A stretch of DNA of 11,317 bases from an uncultured Chloroflexota bacterium (GCA_937988705.1 CALKIA010000224.1:1-11317); one strand, 5' to 3'. Positions 1 to 6,744 are shown, counted from the stretch's first letter. Numbers and translations: made by a program. The notes: generated from the letters alone by a model not told the origin.

Positions 1-19
1 AGGCGGAGTTCGCTCACAG

Positions 20-907
20 TTATTTGACCGATCCTAACGTCATGCCGCTGATCATACGTTCCGAGAGAATGACGAATAGGATGACGGTCGGCACAACCAC
101 GATCACTACGCCTGCGAACAAGCCCGCCCAGTCGCCCGAATACGTCATCGAATTCTTGAGCGTGTACAGGCTAAGCGAAAGCGGGCGCAAATCCGGCTCC
201 TGGATGAAGATCAGCGCCAGCTGGAACTCATTCCACAAGCCGATAAAGTTGAAAATGGTCGCTGTGAGCAGTCCGGGGGCTGCCAGCGGCAGCATCACGC
301 GGGAAAAGACTTGAAAATCCGTCGCACCGTCGATCTTCGCCGCGTCTTCCAATTCCTGCGGCAGCGTGCTGAAGAAACCGGTCAGGATGTAGACCGTGAA
401 TGGGATCGACAAACTGACGTAGATCAGCACCAAGCCCGGTATCGAGTTGTTCAAGCGCAACCCGGCCAGCAGGGCGAAGAGTGGAATGAACAGCAGCGGG
501 TAGGGTATCCCGATCCCGGCGATATAGACCATCGTCAGCAGTCCGCGTCCTTTGAACTCAGCGCGGCTGAGGATATACGCGGCGGGCGCCGATACGACCA
601 GAATCAGAACGACGGACGTTCCGACCGTGATCAGGCTGTTGGCGAAGGCTTGTCCCACCTGTGAGTTCGACCACACTCGATCATAATTCACGAATTGAGG
701 TTCGGCGGGAATGGCGAATGGCTCGCGAAAGACTTCCCGGTTGGTTTTCACGGAGGCGAGCACGACCCAGGACAGTGCGCAGATTGTGAAGATCGACCAT
801 GCCCCAAGCAATAAATAGGAGGGAATGTGCCGCCACTGGACCAATGGTTTGCGGACTGGCCGGTTGGCGGCAGCCGACGGCTCCAGGCTGAACGAACGCT
901 CGGTCAT
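20..907 (-). CDS. Carbohydrate ABC transporter permease, MalG-like (CUT1)
   Basis: Inner-membrane permease subunit of a binding-protein-dependent sugar importer; it pairs with the MalF-like subunit to form the translocation channel. The 295-residue protein has a cytoplasmic N-terminus, a first membrane helix at about 30-52 and about five more hydrophobic segments. The EAA loop that docks the ATPase is clear (E187, D188, A189, A190, then K-I-D-G at 191-194, with the conserved proline at 207). The C-terminus ISGMTLGSVK is the usual intact MalG-type end, so the gene is complete. The ATG at 907 has a strong Shine-Dalgarno, AGGAGG at 920-915, seven bases upstream. That site overlaps the TAG stop of the upstream permease (921-919), with an 11-nt gap between genes, so translation is probably coupled. 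Substrate cannot be read from the sequence. Family assignment is firm. Confidence 0.95.
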   Translation of the reverse strand: MTERSFSLEPSAAANRPVRKPLVQWRHIPSYLLLGAWSIFTICALSWVVLASVKTNREVFREPFAIPAEPQFVNYDRVWSNSQVGQAFANSLITVGTSVVLILVVSAPAAYILSRAEFKGRGLLTMVYIAGIGIPYPLLFIPLFALLAGLRLNNSIPGLVLIYVSLSIPFTVYILTGFFSTLPQELEDAAKIDGATDFQVFSRVMLPLAAPGLLTATIFNFIGLWNEFQLALIFIQEPDLRPLSLSLYTLKNSMTYSGDWAGLFAGVVIVVVPTVILFVILSERMISGMTLGSVK

Positions 908-918
908 CGCGTTTCCTC

Positions 919-1806
919 CTAATACTGATACGTTTCGCGGCGAGTCACCCGGCGCAAGATCAGCACCACGAGGATGACGACCAGCAGCAGCATGACGCCG
1001 ACCGCCGTCGCATACCCCAACCGGTAGATCGGCTGGCGCTGCCCGAAACCGAGAATATACAGGTACACCGCGACGGTGTAAGAACCCGGGTTAGGTTCAA
1101 GTCCGGTGAATGAAAACGGAAATTCAAAGACTTTGAGCGCGTGGATGCTCCACAAGACCATGCCAATCGAGATCACATCGGAAAGGAGGGGCACGGTGAT
1201 GAAGCGGAACTGCTGGAAATCGGTCGCGCCGTCGAGTTTGGCGGACTCATAGAAATCGGGCGGAATCTTATCAACACCCGCCAACAGCAGCACGACGTAG
1301 AAGCCGACCTCGATCCACACGATGGCGATCATCATGGCCATGAAGATGGTATCCGGCCCAAGCCACGGGAAGCGCGCCAGATCCGTCAGCCCGACCGCGT
1401 CGAAGACGGCGGCGAACAAACCCGTGCGCGGGGTGTACATATAACCCCACAGCGTCGTTAGTGCGATCACCGCGATGATATTGGGCAGAAAGATGACGCC
1501 GCGAAAGAACTTTTTGCCGCGGATGCCCGACGAGAGCATCATAGTCATCACGAACGCGAGACCGAAAATCACGATCCCGCCAACGATCAGAATCCCCACC
1601 GTGTTCCCCATACTGCGCCAGAACACGCGGTCGTTCAGCAGTTCATTGAAATTGGCCAGTCCGATAAACTGTGGGGCCGCGCCGAATCCGCTCCAGTCAT
1701 ACAGGCTGTAGAGGAGTGCCTGAAACGTCGGGATCAGGAAGAAGACCAGATACATCACCGACGCCGGAAGCAGTAACAAAATAATGAAGCGATTCGAGAT
1801 TTTCAT
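919..1806 (-). CDS. Carbohydrate ABC transporter permease, MalF/UgpA-like (CUT1)
   Basis: Partner permease of the sugar importer, in the cytoplasmic membrane. The 295 residues open with a membrane helix at about 8-33, followed by five further hydrophobic segments (about 67-90, 104-124, 153-176, 209-228, 262-285). It lacks the long extra N-terminal region of enterobacterial MalF and so resembles UgpA/MsmF-type subunits. The EAA motif is at 186-207 (Y186-E-S-A-K-L-D-G-A, proline at 206). The start ATG at 1806 has no clear Shine-Dalgarno, unlike every other gene in this operon. An extended -10-like sequence lies just upstream (TGGTATATT, 1837-1829). It follows the binding-protein gene after a 234-nt gap filled with hairpins and precedes the MalG-like gene by 11 nt. 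Confidence 0.95.
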   Translation of the reverse strand: MKISNRFIILLLLPASVMYLVFFLIPTFQALLYSLYDWSGFGAAPQFIGLANFNELLNDRVFWRSMGNTVGILIVGGIVIFGLAFVMTMMLSSGIRGKKFFRGVIFLPNIIAVIALTTLWGYMYTPRTGLFAAVFDAVGLTDLARFPWLGPDTIFMAMMIAIVWIEVGFYVVLLLAGVDKIPPDFYESAKLDGATDFQQFRFITVPLLSDVISIGMVLWSIHALKVFEFPFSFTGLEPNPGSYTVAVYLYILGFGQRQPIYRLGYATAVGVMLLLVVILVVLILRRVTRRETYQY

Positions 1807-1828
1807 AAATTCAGCCGCTTCGAGTCTA

Positions 1829-1837
1829 AATATACCA
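1829..1837 (-). promoter_or_regulatory. Possible extended -10 promoter for the permease pair
   Basis: On the minus strand the sequence TGGTATATT matches an extended -10 element (TG-N-TATAAT with one mismatch in the hexamer). It is 22 bases from the permease ATG. No good -35 hexamer sits at normal spacing. If active it would give a very short leader and let the permeases be transcribed separately from the binding protein. The match is short and could be chance. Confidence 0.25.
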
Positions 1838-1860
1838 AACGGTTATTCAAATAGGTCGTA

Positions 1861-1904
1861 GGGGCGACCAGCTACAGCGCCCCGACAAGCTGAAACTAGC
1901 TGGT
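1861..1904. repeat. Imperfect inverted-repeat element
   Basis: GTAGGGGCG at 1858-1866 is followed by ACCAGCTA (1867-1874), whose exact reverse complement TAGCTGGT lies at 1897-1904. A second, shorter pairing is GGGGCG (1861-1866) with CGCCCC (1878-1883). The GTAGGGG start is shared with the perfect palindrome at 1935-1962, so this may be a decayed or rearranged relative of it. No coding content is seen. Confidence 0.5.
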
Positions 1905-1934
1905 TCTAGCGCTCTGGGTGGTCGGGCGATTGGT

Positions 1935-1962
1935 GTAGGGGCAAGGCATGCCTTGCCCCTAC
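1935..1962. repeat. Perfect 28-nt palindrome (GTAGGGG family)
   Basis: The 14-base half GTAGGGGCAAGGCA is followed directly by its exact reverse complement, with no loop. In DNA this is a perfect palindrome; in RNA it would form a hairpin with a tip of a few bases. It lies in the gap between the binding-protein gene and the permeases. The same GTAGGG outer end recurs in the hairpin cluster at 6671-6853, which points to a family of short dispersed palindromes. Confidence 0.9.
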
Positions 1963-1999
1963 GGTGCAAACCACCAAGTCCGGTAGAACGAGTAAACAT

Positions 2000-2034
2000 G
2001 CGGACTGCCACCGGAGCTATCCCGGCAGACCCGC
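2000..2034 (-). other. GC-rich imperfect hairpin after the binding-protein gene
   Basis: GCGG (2000-2003) pairs with CCGC (2031-2034), CTGCC (2005-2009) with GGCAG (2024-2028), and GG (2013-2014) with CC (2021-2022). On the minus strand it begins six bases after the binding-protein stop codon. No run of T follows, so it is more likely an mRNA 3'-end stabiliser or attenuator than a strong terminator. Confidence 0.5.
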
Positions 2035-2040
2035 TACCTC

Positions 2041-3345
2041 TTATGACTGCGGATGATCCGTCCAGTACTGCGCTGACTGCGTGACCAGCGTCTCGACGAA
2101 TTCTTCAGGCGTAATCCCTGCCTGCCACAGGCTGACGTAGTTCGGGTACAGGATCGTGTTCAGGTATTCGCTGTACAGCGAGGCCACGCCGTCCACGTCG
2201 CCGTAAGTCGAGGTTGCGGCCGAAGCGGCGGCGAAGGCGTCCGCGATGATCGAATTCCACTGGATATACTTGTTGGTGACGCCGACCAGCGATGCATCGG
2301 TGAACTGCTGCTGAATCGCATCGGTCATCAGGTGGCGCAGGAAGGCGAACGCCTCATCCGGATGCGCCGTATCTTTGTTGATCATGAACGCCAGCAGCAG
2401 AGCGTACACGTCACTGGTGACGCCAACGCCGCCTTCAATCATCGGGAAGCTGTAGCCGCCCCACTGGAATTCAGGATCGGTCGCATTCTGAAGTTCAACG
2501 GGCAGCCATGAGCCGACCAGTTCCATTGCGGCCGTGCCGAACGCCAGCGTATTCTGACCCTGCGGCCATACGTAACCGAGGGTTTCCGGCGGGATGCAGC
2601 CGTTATCCCACAGCATACGGGTGCGCTGCGCCGCGTCCAGCACTGCCGGATCACGCCACATTTCGCCCGTCGGATCGGCGGCGGCCTGCTGGAGCCAGCC
2701 CGGCCCCTTGAGCCGTGCGAGGAGTTCGGTCAGATAGAACGCCGCATAGCCGGGTTCGTTACCTTCGGCGGCAATCGGCGCGTAACCGGCGGCATTCAAC
2801 GTATCGCATGCGGCCAGGAGATCATCCCAGGTCTGCGGTACGGCGAGGCCAACTTCTTCGAAAACGCGCTTGTCATACCAGAATTGAACCGTGTTGTAGA
2901 TGTAGGGCAGTTGGTAGATTTGACCGTCGTGGGAGAACATTTCCAGCGTATTGGGCAGGAAAACGTCCATCAGCGGTTCTTCGTGATCTTCAGCGGGCTG
3001 CGCGAGATAATCATTGAGCGGCAGGGCGAAGCCTTCACGCATCAGACCACCGGCGATCTGATCGGCATCCTGATCCATCAGGTCGATCACCTGATTACCA
3101 CCGCTGATCGCCGTCCGGACGAGCGTCTGATTCTGACGACCATTCCAGACTGCGTCGATGGTGATATTCGGATTTGTCGACTCAAAGCTGGCAATGGCTT
3201 CCTGCAAAACGCGGGCTTGCCCTTCAGTTTCGTTCCACATCGACCAGTAGACCAAGGTCACCGGTTCCTGAGCGTTCACCAAACCGAAACCGAGCGCCAT
3301 CACGAGCACGCTCGCCAACACTGTGATGAGTAAAGCCTTCTTCAT
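2041..3345 (-). CDS. Extracellular sugar-binding protein of a CUT1 ABC importer
   Basis: Captures the sugar outside the membrane and delivers it to the two permeases. The 434-residue protein fits family 1 extracellular solute-binding proteins in length. It opens with a Sec signal peptide: charged MKK, a hydrophobic core at about 5-22, and a likely signal peptidase I cut after VNA (23-25), giving a mature start QEPVTLVYWSMW. The WSMWNETEG segment (34-42) and the NTVQFWYDKRVFEEVGL stretch (151-167) followed by PQTWDDLLAAC (170-180) are typical of maltose/oligosaccharide binders. There is no lipobox cysteine near the signal end, so it is not an obvious lipoprotein. The ATG at 3345 has a good Shine-Dalgarno (GAGGAG at 3360-3355). 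It lies 76 nt after the SIS gene and is followed by a hairpin-rich gap. Ligand unknown. Confidence 0.93.
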   Translation of the reverse strand: MKKALLITVLASVLVMALGFGLVNAQEPVTLVYWSMWNETEGQARVLQEAIASFESTNPNITIDAVWNGRQNQTLVRTAISGGNQVIDLMDQDADQIAGGLMREGFALPLNDYLAQPAEDHEEPLMDVFLPNTLEMFSHDGQIYQLPYIYNTVQFWYDKRVFEEVGLAVPQTWDDLLAACDTLNAAGYAPIAAEGNEPGYAAFYLTELLARLKGPGWLQQAAADPTGEMWRDPAVLDAAQRTRMLWDNGCIPPETLGYVWPQGQNTLAFGTAAMELVGSWLPVELQNATDPEFQWGGYSFPMIEGGVGVTSDVYALLLAFMINKDTAHPDEAFAFLRHLMTDAIQQQFTDASLVGVTNKYIQWNSIIADAFAAASAATSTYGDVDGVASLYSEYLNTILYPNYVSLWQAGITPEEFVETLVTQSAQYWTDHPQS

Positions 3346-3392
3346 GCGATTTCTCTCCTCAATAAATCAAAACTAATTCTTCCGCGCCGCCA

Positions 3393-3417
3393 CGCCCACG
3401 ACGTGCACGGGTGGGCG
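3393..3417 (-). other. Hairpin between the SIS gene and the binding-protein gene
   Basis: CGCCCAC (3393-3399) and GTGGGCG (3411-3417) are exact reverse complements around an 11-base loop that itself contains the palindrome CGTGCACG. On the minus strand it starts four bases after the SIS stop codon. No U tract follows directly. It may be a leaky attenuator or a processing or stability element that lets the binding protein be made at a different level from the enzyme. Confidence 0.55.
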
Positions 3418-3421
3418 ACGA

Positions 3422-4495
3422 TTACAACATTGATTGATCCAGCGAAATGACAAACGACAAATTCGCTGGCTGATCCGGGTCTTGCCCGTTCGAGAGTGCG
3501 CGGTAGTACGCTAACAGTTGTAACACGGGCAAGTAGGTGACCGGGCGGGCACTGCGCGGCAGTGTCGAACCAAACCGGACAACCTGCACCGCGGGATCTA
3601 GACCGGTAGGCTCATCATGTGCCCCAAGCGCCAGAATCTGGGCGCCGCGTCCGCACATCTCGTTGAGGACGGCAACTTCTTGAGCATACGCTTCTTCTGA
3701 CAGCAGCCCGACCACCAGAGTGTGGTCATTGACCATCGACATCGGCCCATGCCGGAATTCCAGCACGTGGAAGGCTTCGCTGTACGAGAGGGACATCTCT
3801 TTCATTTTGAGCATTGCTTCGCTGGCGACGCCGCGCAGCGCGCCCGAACCGAGGAAAAAGAAGCGTTCGATGCGGCGATCCATGCCCAAGGTGCGCGCCA
3901 GATCGCCATAGTTGGCGATCAGCGCCTGTGCGCTATCGCCCAGAGAGCCGAGTGCGGCCAGATCTTCGCGACCGCTCAACAGGGCGGCCATCGCCTGCAC
4001 GACGATCAACATGCTGGCGAACGAGCGCGTTTGCGCGACGCTCTGTTCCTGCGCTTCGGGAATGAGCACCGCGAAATCAGCGGCGGTGGCGAGACGACTG
4101 TCTGGGTAGCAGGTCACAACGGCGACGGCGCTGTGGGTGTGTTCACGAAATACCCGGACGGCCGACAGCGTTTCGGTCGTTTCACCGGAGCGCGAAACCG
4201 CAATCAGCAGCGGATGACCGCCGGGAGCGAAGACGAAATCCGGCAGCAGCGCGATTTCTGAGGCGGGATAGGCACAGGCATTCACGCCGACAAGCTGCTG
4301 AAACAACGCGGCACCAACCTGCGCCAGATAGTAGGTCGAACCGCAGCCCGTGAAGATCACGCGGTCAAAGGGCTGGGAACCGTAAAACGACTGGAAAGCT
4401 TCGGCGCGCTGCTGGAACGTCGCCACTGTCTGATTCCAGACGGTCGGCTGACTGGTGATTTCGGCAAAACTATAGGCTCCAGCTTCCTTGCTCAT
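3422..4495 (-). CDS. SIS-domain phosphosugar isomerase/deaminase (GlmS-C/AgaS-like), copy 1
   Basis: Cytosolic enzyme with two SIS (sugar isomerase) folds, expected to act on a phosphorylated sugar or amino sugar as isomerase, deaminase or deglycase. The 357 residues match the isomerase half of glucosamine-6-phosphate synthase without its glutaminase domain. First SIS: TGCGSTYY (49-56) and the phosphate-binding SRSGETTET (101-109). Second SIS: FLGSGAL (214-220), then E226, K230, E233 and H249, which line up with E481, K485, E488 and H504 of E. coli GlmS, with the same 16-residue step from E to H. The GlmS C-terminal lysine position appears to be F348. The start is ATG 4495 because it has AAAAGG seven bases upstream and lies 41 bases after the promoter -10; further in-frame codons to 4705 would lie upstream of transcription. 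First gene of the transporter operon. Substrate not determinable. Confidence 0.9.
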   Translation of the reverse strand: MSKEAGAYSFAEITSQPTVWNQTVATFQQRAEAFQSFYGSQPFDRVIFTGCGSTYYLAQVGAALFQQLVGVNACAYPASEIALLPDFVFAPGGHPLLIAVSRSGETTETLSAVRVFREHTHSAVAVVTCYPDSRLATAADFAVLIPEAQEQSVAQTRSFASMLIVVQAMAALLSGREDLAALGSLGDSAQALIANYGDLARTLGMDRRIERFFFLGSGALRGVASEAMLKMKEMSLSYSEAFHVLEFRHGPMSMVNDHTLVVGLLSEEAYAQEVAVLNEMCGRGAQILALGAHDEPTGLDPAVQVVRFGSTLPRSARPVTYLPVLQLLAYYRALSNGQDPDQPANLSFVISLDQSML

Positions 4496-4535
4496 AAACG
4501 ACCTTTTCCATAAAACGAAGGGTAATATCTCTTTG

Positions 4536-4564
4536 ATCGTACGGAGATTTGAGTGTAACGTCAA
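4536..4564 (-). promoter_or_regulatory. Sigma70-type promoter of the SIS-transporter operon
   Basis: On the minus strand TTGACG (4564-4559) and TACGAT (4541-4536) are separated by exactly 17 bases. Each hexamer is close to consensus (5/6 and 4/6). The start of transcription would be near 4529, giving a leader of about 34 bases to ATG 4495. The 4582-4597 inverted repeat lies just upstream of the -35 box. Confidence 0.65.
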
Positions 4565-4581
4565 CCAAAAGAATAGCACTT

Positions 4582-4597
4582 TTGCACAAACGTGCAA
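4582..4597. promoter_or_regulatory. 16-bp inverted repeat, candidate operator
   Basis: TTGCAC and GTGCAA are exact reverse complements with a 4-base AAAC spacer. It sits about 18 bp upstream of the -35 box of the minus-strand promoter and about 120 bp upstream of the repressor ATG. The placement fits a site for the adjacent DeoR-type protein or for another regulator such as a LacI-type or activator protein. Binding is inferred from position and symmetry only. Confidence 0.45.
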
Positions 4598-4622
4598 GTT
4601 TCGCAGCACAAATCGGCGATTT

Positions 4623-4649
4623 TGTGATTGAATGTGATTATGTGTGATT
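4623..4649. promoter_or_regulatory. Three TGTGATT direct repeats at 10-bp spacing, candidate operator
   Basis: TGTGATT occurs at 4623-4629, 4633-4639 and 4643-4649, so the same face of the helix is presented three times. DeoR-family proteins commonly bind tandem short direct repeats near their own promoters. The array lies 64 bp upstream of the repressor start and overlaps the region where its promoter should be, which suggests autoregulation. I found no convincing -35/-10 pair for the plus strand here. Confidence 0.5.
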
Positions 4650-4713
4650 GATTCAGGCGCCTGCTGCCGCCGTAGGGCACGCGGGCAGCGTAGTTGAGGA
4701 CACAAGCCACCGT

Positions 4714-5490
4714 ATGACGAAGCACAGCTTTTCGGGACTCGAACGGCGCGAACAACTGATCCGTTTCACGCGGGTCCGCGAACGTGTCACCATCGACGAG
4801 GTGTGTGAACGGTTCAACATCAGCGCCGCGACCGCCCGCCGCGATCTCCAATTGTTAGAAGAAGCTGGCAAACTTCGGCGGTTCCATGGTGGCGCGGTCG
4901 CTGCCAAGAGCGCGCCGCCCGAACCCCCGTTCTCCGAGCGGGCAGCCGTGCAAGCCGCTGAGAAGCGCCGCATCGGGCAAGCAGCGGCGGCGCTGGTCGA
5001 GGATGGCGAAACTATCCTCCTCAGCAGCGGTACCACCGTGTTGGAGGTGGCGCGCAGCCTGCGTGGACACCGCGGGTTGACGGTAGTCACGAACTCCCTG
5101 CTGGTGATTAACACGCTGGCGGATGTCCCCGACATCAATCTGATCGCGCTCGGCGGGATTTTACGCCCGACCGAACAATCTTTCATCGGGCACTTGGCGG
5201 AACAGTCGCTCAACGATCTGCGCGTCAGCAAGGCGATCATCGGGATTCGCGCCATCGATCTGGACACCGGCCTGACCAACGATTATCTGCCCGAAACCCA
5301 AACCGACCGCAAGATCGTGAGCATTGCCCGTGAAGTGATCGTGGTTGCCGATCACACCAAGTGCGGACGCATTTCCAGCGTGTTCGTCGCACCGCTGACG
5401 GCGGTCAGGACGTTTGTTACCGATAGCCTCGCGCCGCCCGGATTTCTGTCGGCGCTGCGCGAGCGTGGTATAGAGGTCTTTGCAGTCTAG
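4714..5490 (+). CDS. DeoR/GlpR-family transcriptional regulator
   Basis: DNA-binding repressor that senses a phosphorylated sugar. The 258 residues match family length. The N-terminal winged helix-turn-helix is at about 10-60: the segment from V25 through DEVCERFNISAATARRDL (28-45) to LEEAGKLRRFHGGAV (48-62) is the DeoR signature. The C-terminal effector domain, related to ISOCOT sugar isomerases, runs about 75-235 with LLSSGTTVLEVA (102-113), VVTNSL (124-129), LGGILR (146-151), GLTND (186-190) and VVADHTKCGR (210-219). ATG 4714 is chosen because it starts ten residues before the helix-turn-helix domain; GAGGA (4696-4700) is a somewhat distant ribosome site, and an in-frame TTG at 4648 is less likely because it lies in the repeat array. 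It is divergent from the SIS-transporter operon and likely controls it. Effector unknown. Confidence 0.93.
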   Translation: MTKHSFSGLERREQLIRFTRVRERVTIDEVCERFNISAATARRDLQLLEEAGKLRRFHGGAVAAKSAPPEPPFSERAAVQAAEKRRIGQAAAALVEDGETILLSSGTTVLEVARSLRGHRGLTVVTNSLLVINTLADVPDINLIALGGILRPTEQSFIGHLAEQSLNDLRVSKAIIGIRAIDLDTGLTNDYLPETQTDRKIVSIAREVIVVADHTKCGRISSVFVAPLTAVRTFVTDSLAPPGFLSALRERGIEVFAV

Positions 5491-5513
5491 CCCGTAACCA
5501 AAGGATAGCCACT

Positions 5514-6587
5514 ATGGCAGTTATTAAGCGCGATGAGACGCTTTCACCCCTCTCTTTGTCCGATTTCAAACCGCAGCCGAAACTGGTCATTCGCGAAACG
5601 CAGGTCGCCCGCCCGCGCTTCCCGGTGATCGACGCGCACAACCATTTGTCGCTGCCCGGCTTCGGCGGTTGGGACACTCGTCCCGTCGCCGAACTGCTCG
5701 ATCATCTCGATCAGGCGGATGTGCGTGTCTATGTCGATCTTGACGGCGGTTGGGGCGAAGACATTCTGCACACCCATCTGGATCACTTCAAAGCTGCCGC
5801 GCCGGAACGCTTCCGCATCTTCGGCGGCGTTGACTGGACGAAATGGGCGGAAATGGGCGACCGCTTCCCCGATTGGGCGGCAGGACGGCTGCGCCAGCAG
5901 GCCGCGCGTGGAGCGCAAGGGTTGAAGATCTGGAAGATGCTCGGCTTGACCGTGCGCGATCACCAGAACCAACTGGTCGCTGTGGATGATCCGCGCTTGG
6001 ATGTTATCTGGGCGACGGCCGGGGAGCTCAAGCTGCCGATCACGATTCACATCGCCGATCCGGTCGCCTTCTTCGATCCGGTGGATAACACCAATGAGCG
6101 CTGGGAAGAACTCCACGACAATGTCGATTGGCAGTTCCCCAGCCCACCGTTTCCCACTTTCATGACGATTGTGAACGGGCTGGCCGCTGCGGTTGCCCGG
6201 CATCCGAATACAACCTGGGTCGGCGCGCATGTCGGCTGCTATGCCGAGAATCTGACGTGGGTCGGCGCGCTGCTGGATCGCTGCCCGAATTTCTACGTGG
6301 ACATCAGCGAACGCATTGCCGAGTTGGGACGGCAACCGTATTCCGCGCGGCGCTTCTTCCTGAAGTACGCCGACCGGATTCTGTTCGGCACGGATCGCCC
6401 GGTGGATGAACACATCTACCCGACGTATTACCGCTTTTTGGAAACCGACGACGAATATTTCAGCTATGGCATGGAGGATGTTCCCCGGCAAGGGCGGTGG
6501 CGCGTCTACGGGCTGTACCTGCCCGATGACGTACTGCAAAAAGTGTATTACAAGAACGCCGAACGGGTCATGCTCGGCATCGAGTAA
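5514..6587 (+). CDS. Amidohydrolase_2-family metal-dependent hydrolase
   Basis: Cytosolic TIM-barrel hydrolase or lactonase/decarboxylase of the amidohydrolase superfamily (PF04909-like). The 357 residues show the metal-site set in order: D40-A-H42-N-H44 on the first strand, K138 in GLKIW, H179 in ITIHIADP, H239 in GAHVG and D294 in FGTD. The C-terminal GLYLPDDVLQKVYYKNAERVMLG (333-355; key residues L335, N348, A349) is the usual family end. There is no signal peptide. ATG 5514 has AAGGA (5501-5505) eight bases upstream, and the gene follows the regulator by 23 nt, so the two form an operon. Known members hydrolyse lactones, pyrones and amides or decarboxylate aromatics. It is not NagA-like, so GlcNAc-6-phosphate deacetylation is unlikely. 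The substrate is unknown; an opened sugar lactone or conjugate would fit the neighbours. Confidence 0.88.
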   Translation: MAVIKRDETLSPLSLSDFKPQPKLVIRETQVARPRFPVIDAHNHLSLPGFGGWDTRPVAELLDHLDQADVRVYVDLDGGWGEDILHTHLDHFKAAAPERFRIFGGVDWTKWAEMGDRFPDWAAGRLRQQAARGAQGLKIWKMLGLTVRDHQNQLVAVDDPRLDVIWATAGELKLPITIHIADPVAFFDPVDNTNERWEELHDNVDWQFPSPPFPTFMTIVNGLAAAVARHPNTTWVGAHVGCYAENLTWVGALLDRCPNFYVDISERIAELGRQPYSARRFFLKYADRILFGTDRPVDEHIYPTYYRFLETDDEYFSYGMEDVPRQGRWRVYGLYLPDDVLQKVYYKNAERVMLGIE

Positions 6588-6670
6588 CAGAAAGCAACCT
6601 TGACCCCGAGAGAAGAAGCAAAGCGTACCGATAGCTTGGTAAAACAGCGTGAAGTCCGTTGGGCGGCGGC

Positions 6671-6690
6671 GGACGCCATGAATGGCGTCC
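6671..6690. repeat. Palindrome unit A
   Basis: GGACGCCAT pairs exactly with ATGGCGTCC around a two-base GA loop. The unit runs GGCGGAC...GTCCCTAC, reverse orientation with respect to unit B. Confidence 0.85.
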
Positions 6691-6720
6691 CTACACAAAC
6701 ACAGTTTTTTCGTAGGGACG
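6682..6720. repeat. 39-nt direct repeat, copy 1
   Basis: Begins ATGGCGTCCCTACACAAACA and ends CGTAGGGACG. It recurs at 6799-6838 with one extra T in the T run and no other change that I can see. Within it CGTCCCTAC (6686-6694) and GTAGGGACG (6712-6720) are reverse complements, so an alternative larger hairpin can form. Confidence 0.9.
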
Positions 6721-6735
6721 AGGCAGGCCTCGTCC
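6716..6735. repeat. Palindrome unit B
   Basis: GGACGAGGC pairs exactly with GCCTCGTCC around a two-base AG loop. Full unit GTAGGGAC...GTCCGCC, facing away from unit A across a 17-base spacer. Confidence 0.85.
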
Positions 6736-6744
6736 GCCACCAAC

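Noticed and set aside
2884..3333. 149-codon plus-strand frame opposite the binding-protein gene
   Set aside because: The minus strand encodes a complete binding protein with a signal peptide; no domain or ribosome site supports the antisense frame.
4561..4851. Minus-strand extension of SIS copy 1 to 4705, or a 96-codon frame at 4561-4851
   Set aside because: Both lie upstream of or across the strong promoter at 4564-4536 and over the DeoR coding start, and the encoded residues have no match to SIS proteins.
5514..6587. NagA-type N-acetylglucosamine-6-phosphate deacetylase
   Set aside because: The motif order and C-terminal signature fit amidohydrolase_2 enzymes; the NagA-specific active-site pattern was not seen.
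5544..6743. Long minus-strand open frame (about 399 codons) opposite the amidohydrolase
   Set aside because: The plus strand encodes a full amidohydrolase with all metal ligands in order and a good ribosome site; the antisense frame has no recognisable domain and is a GC-driven shadow.
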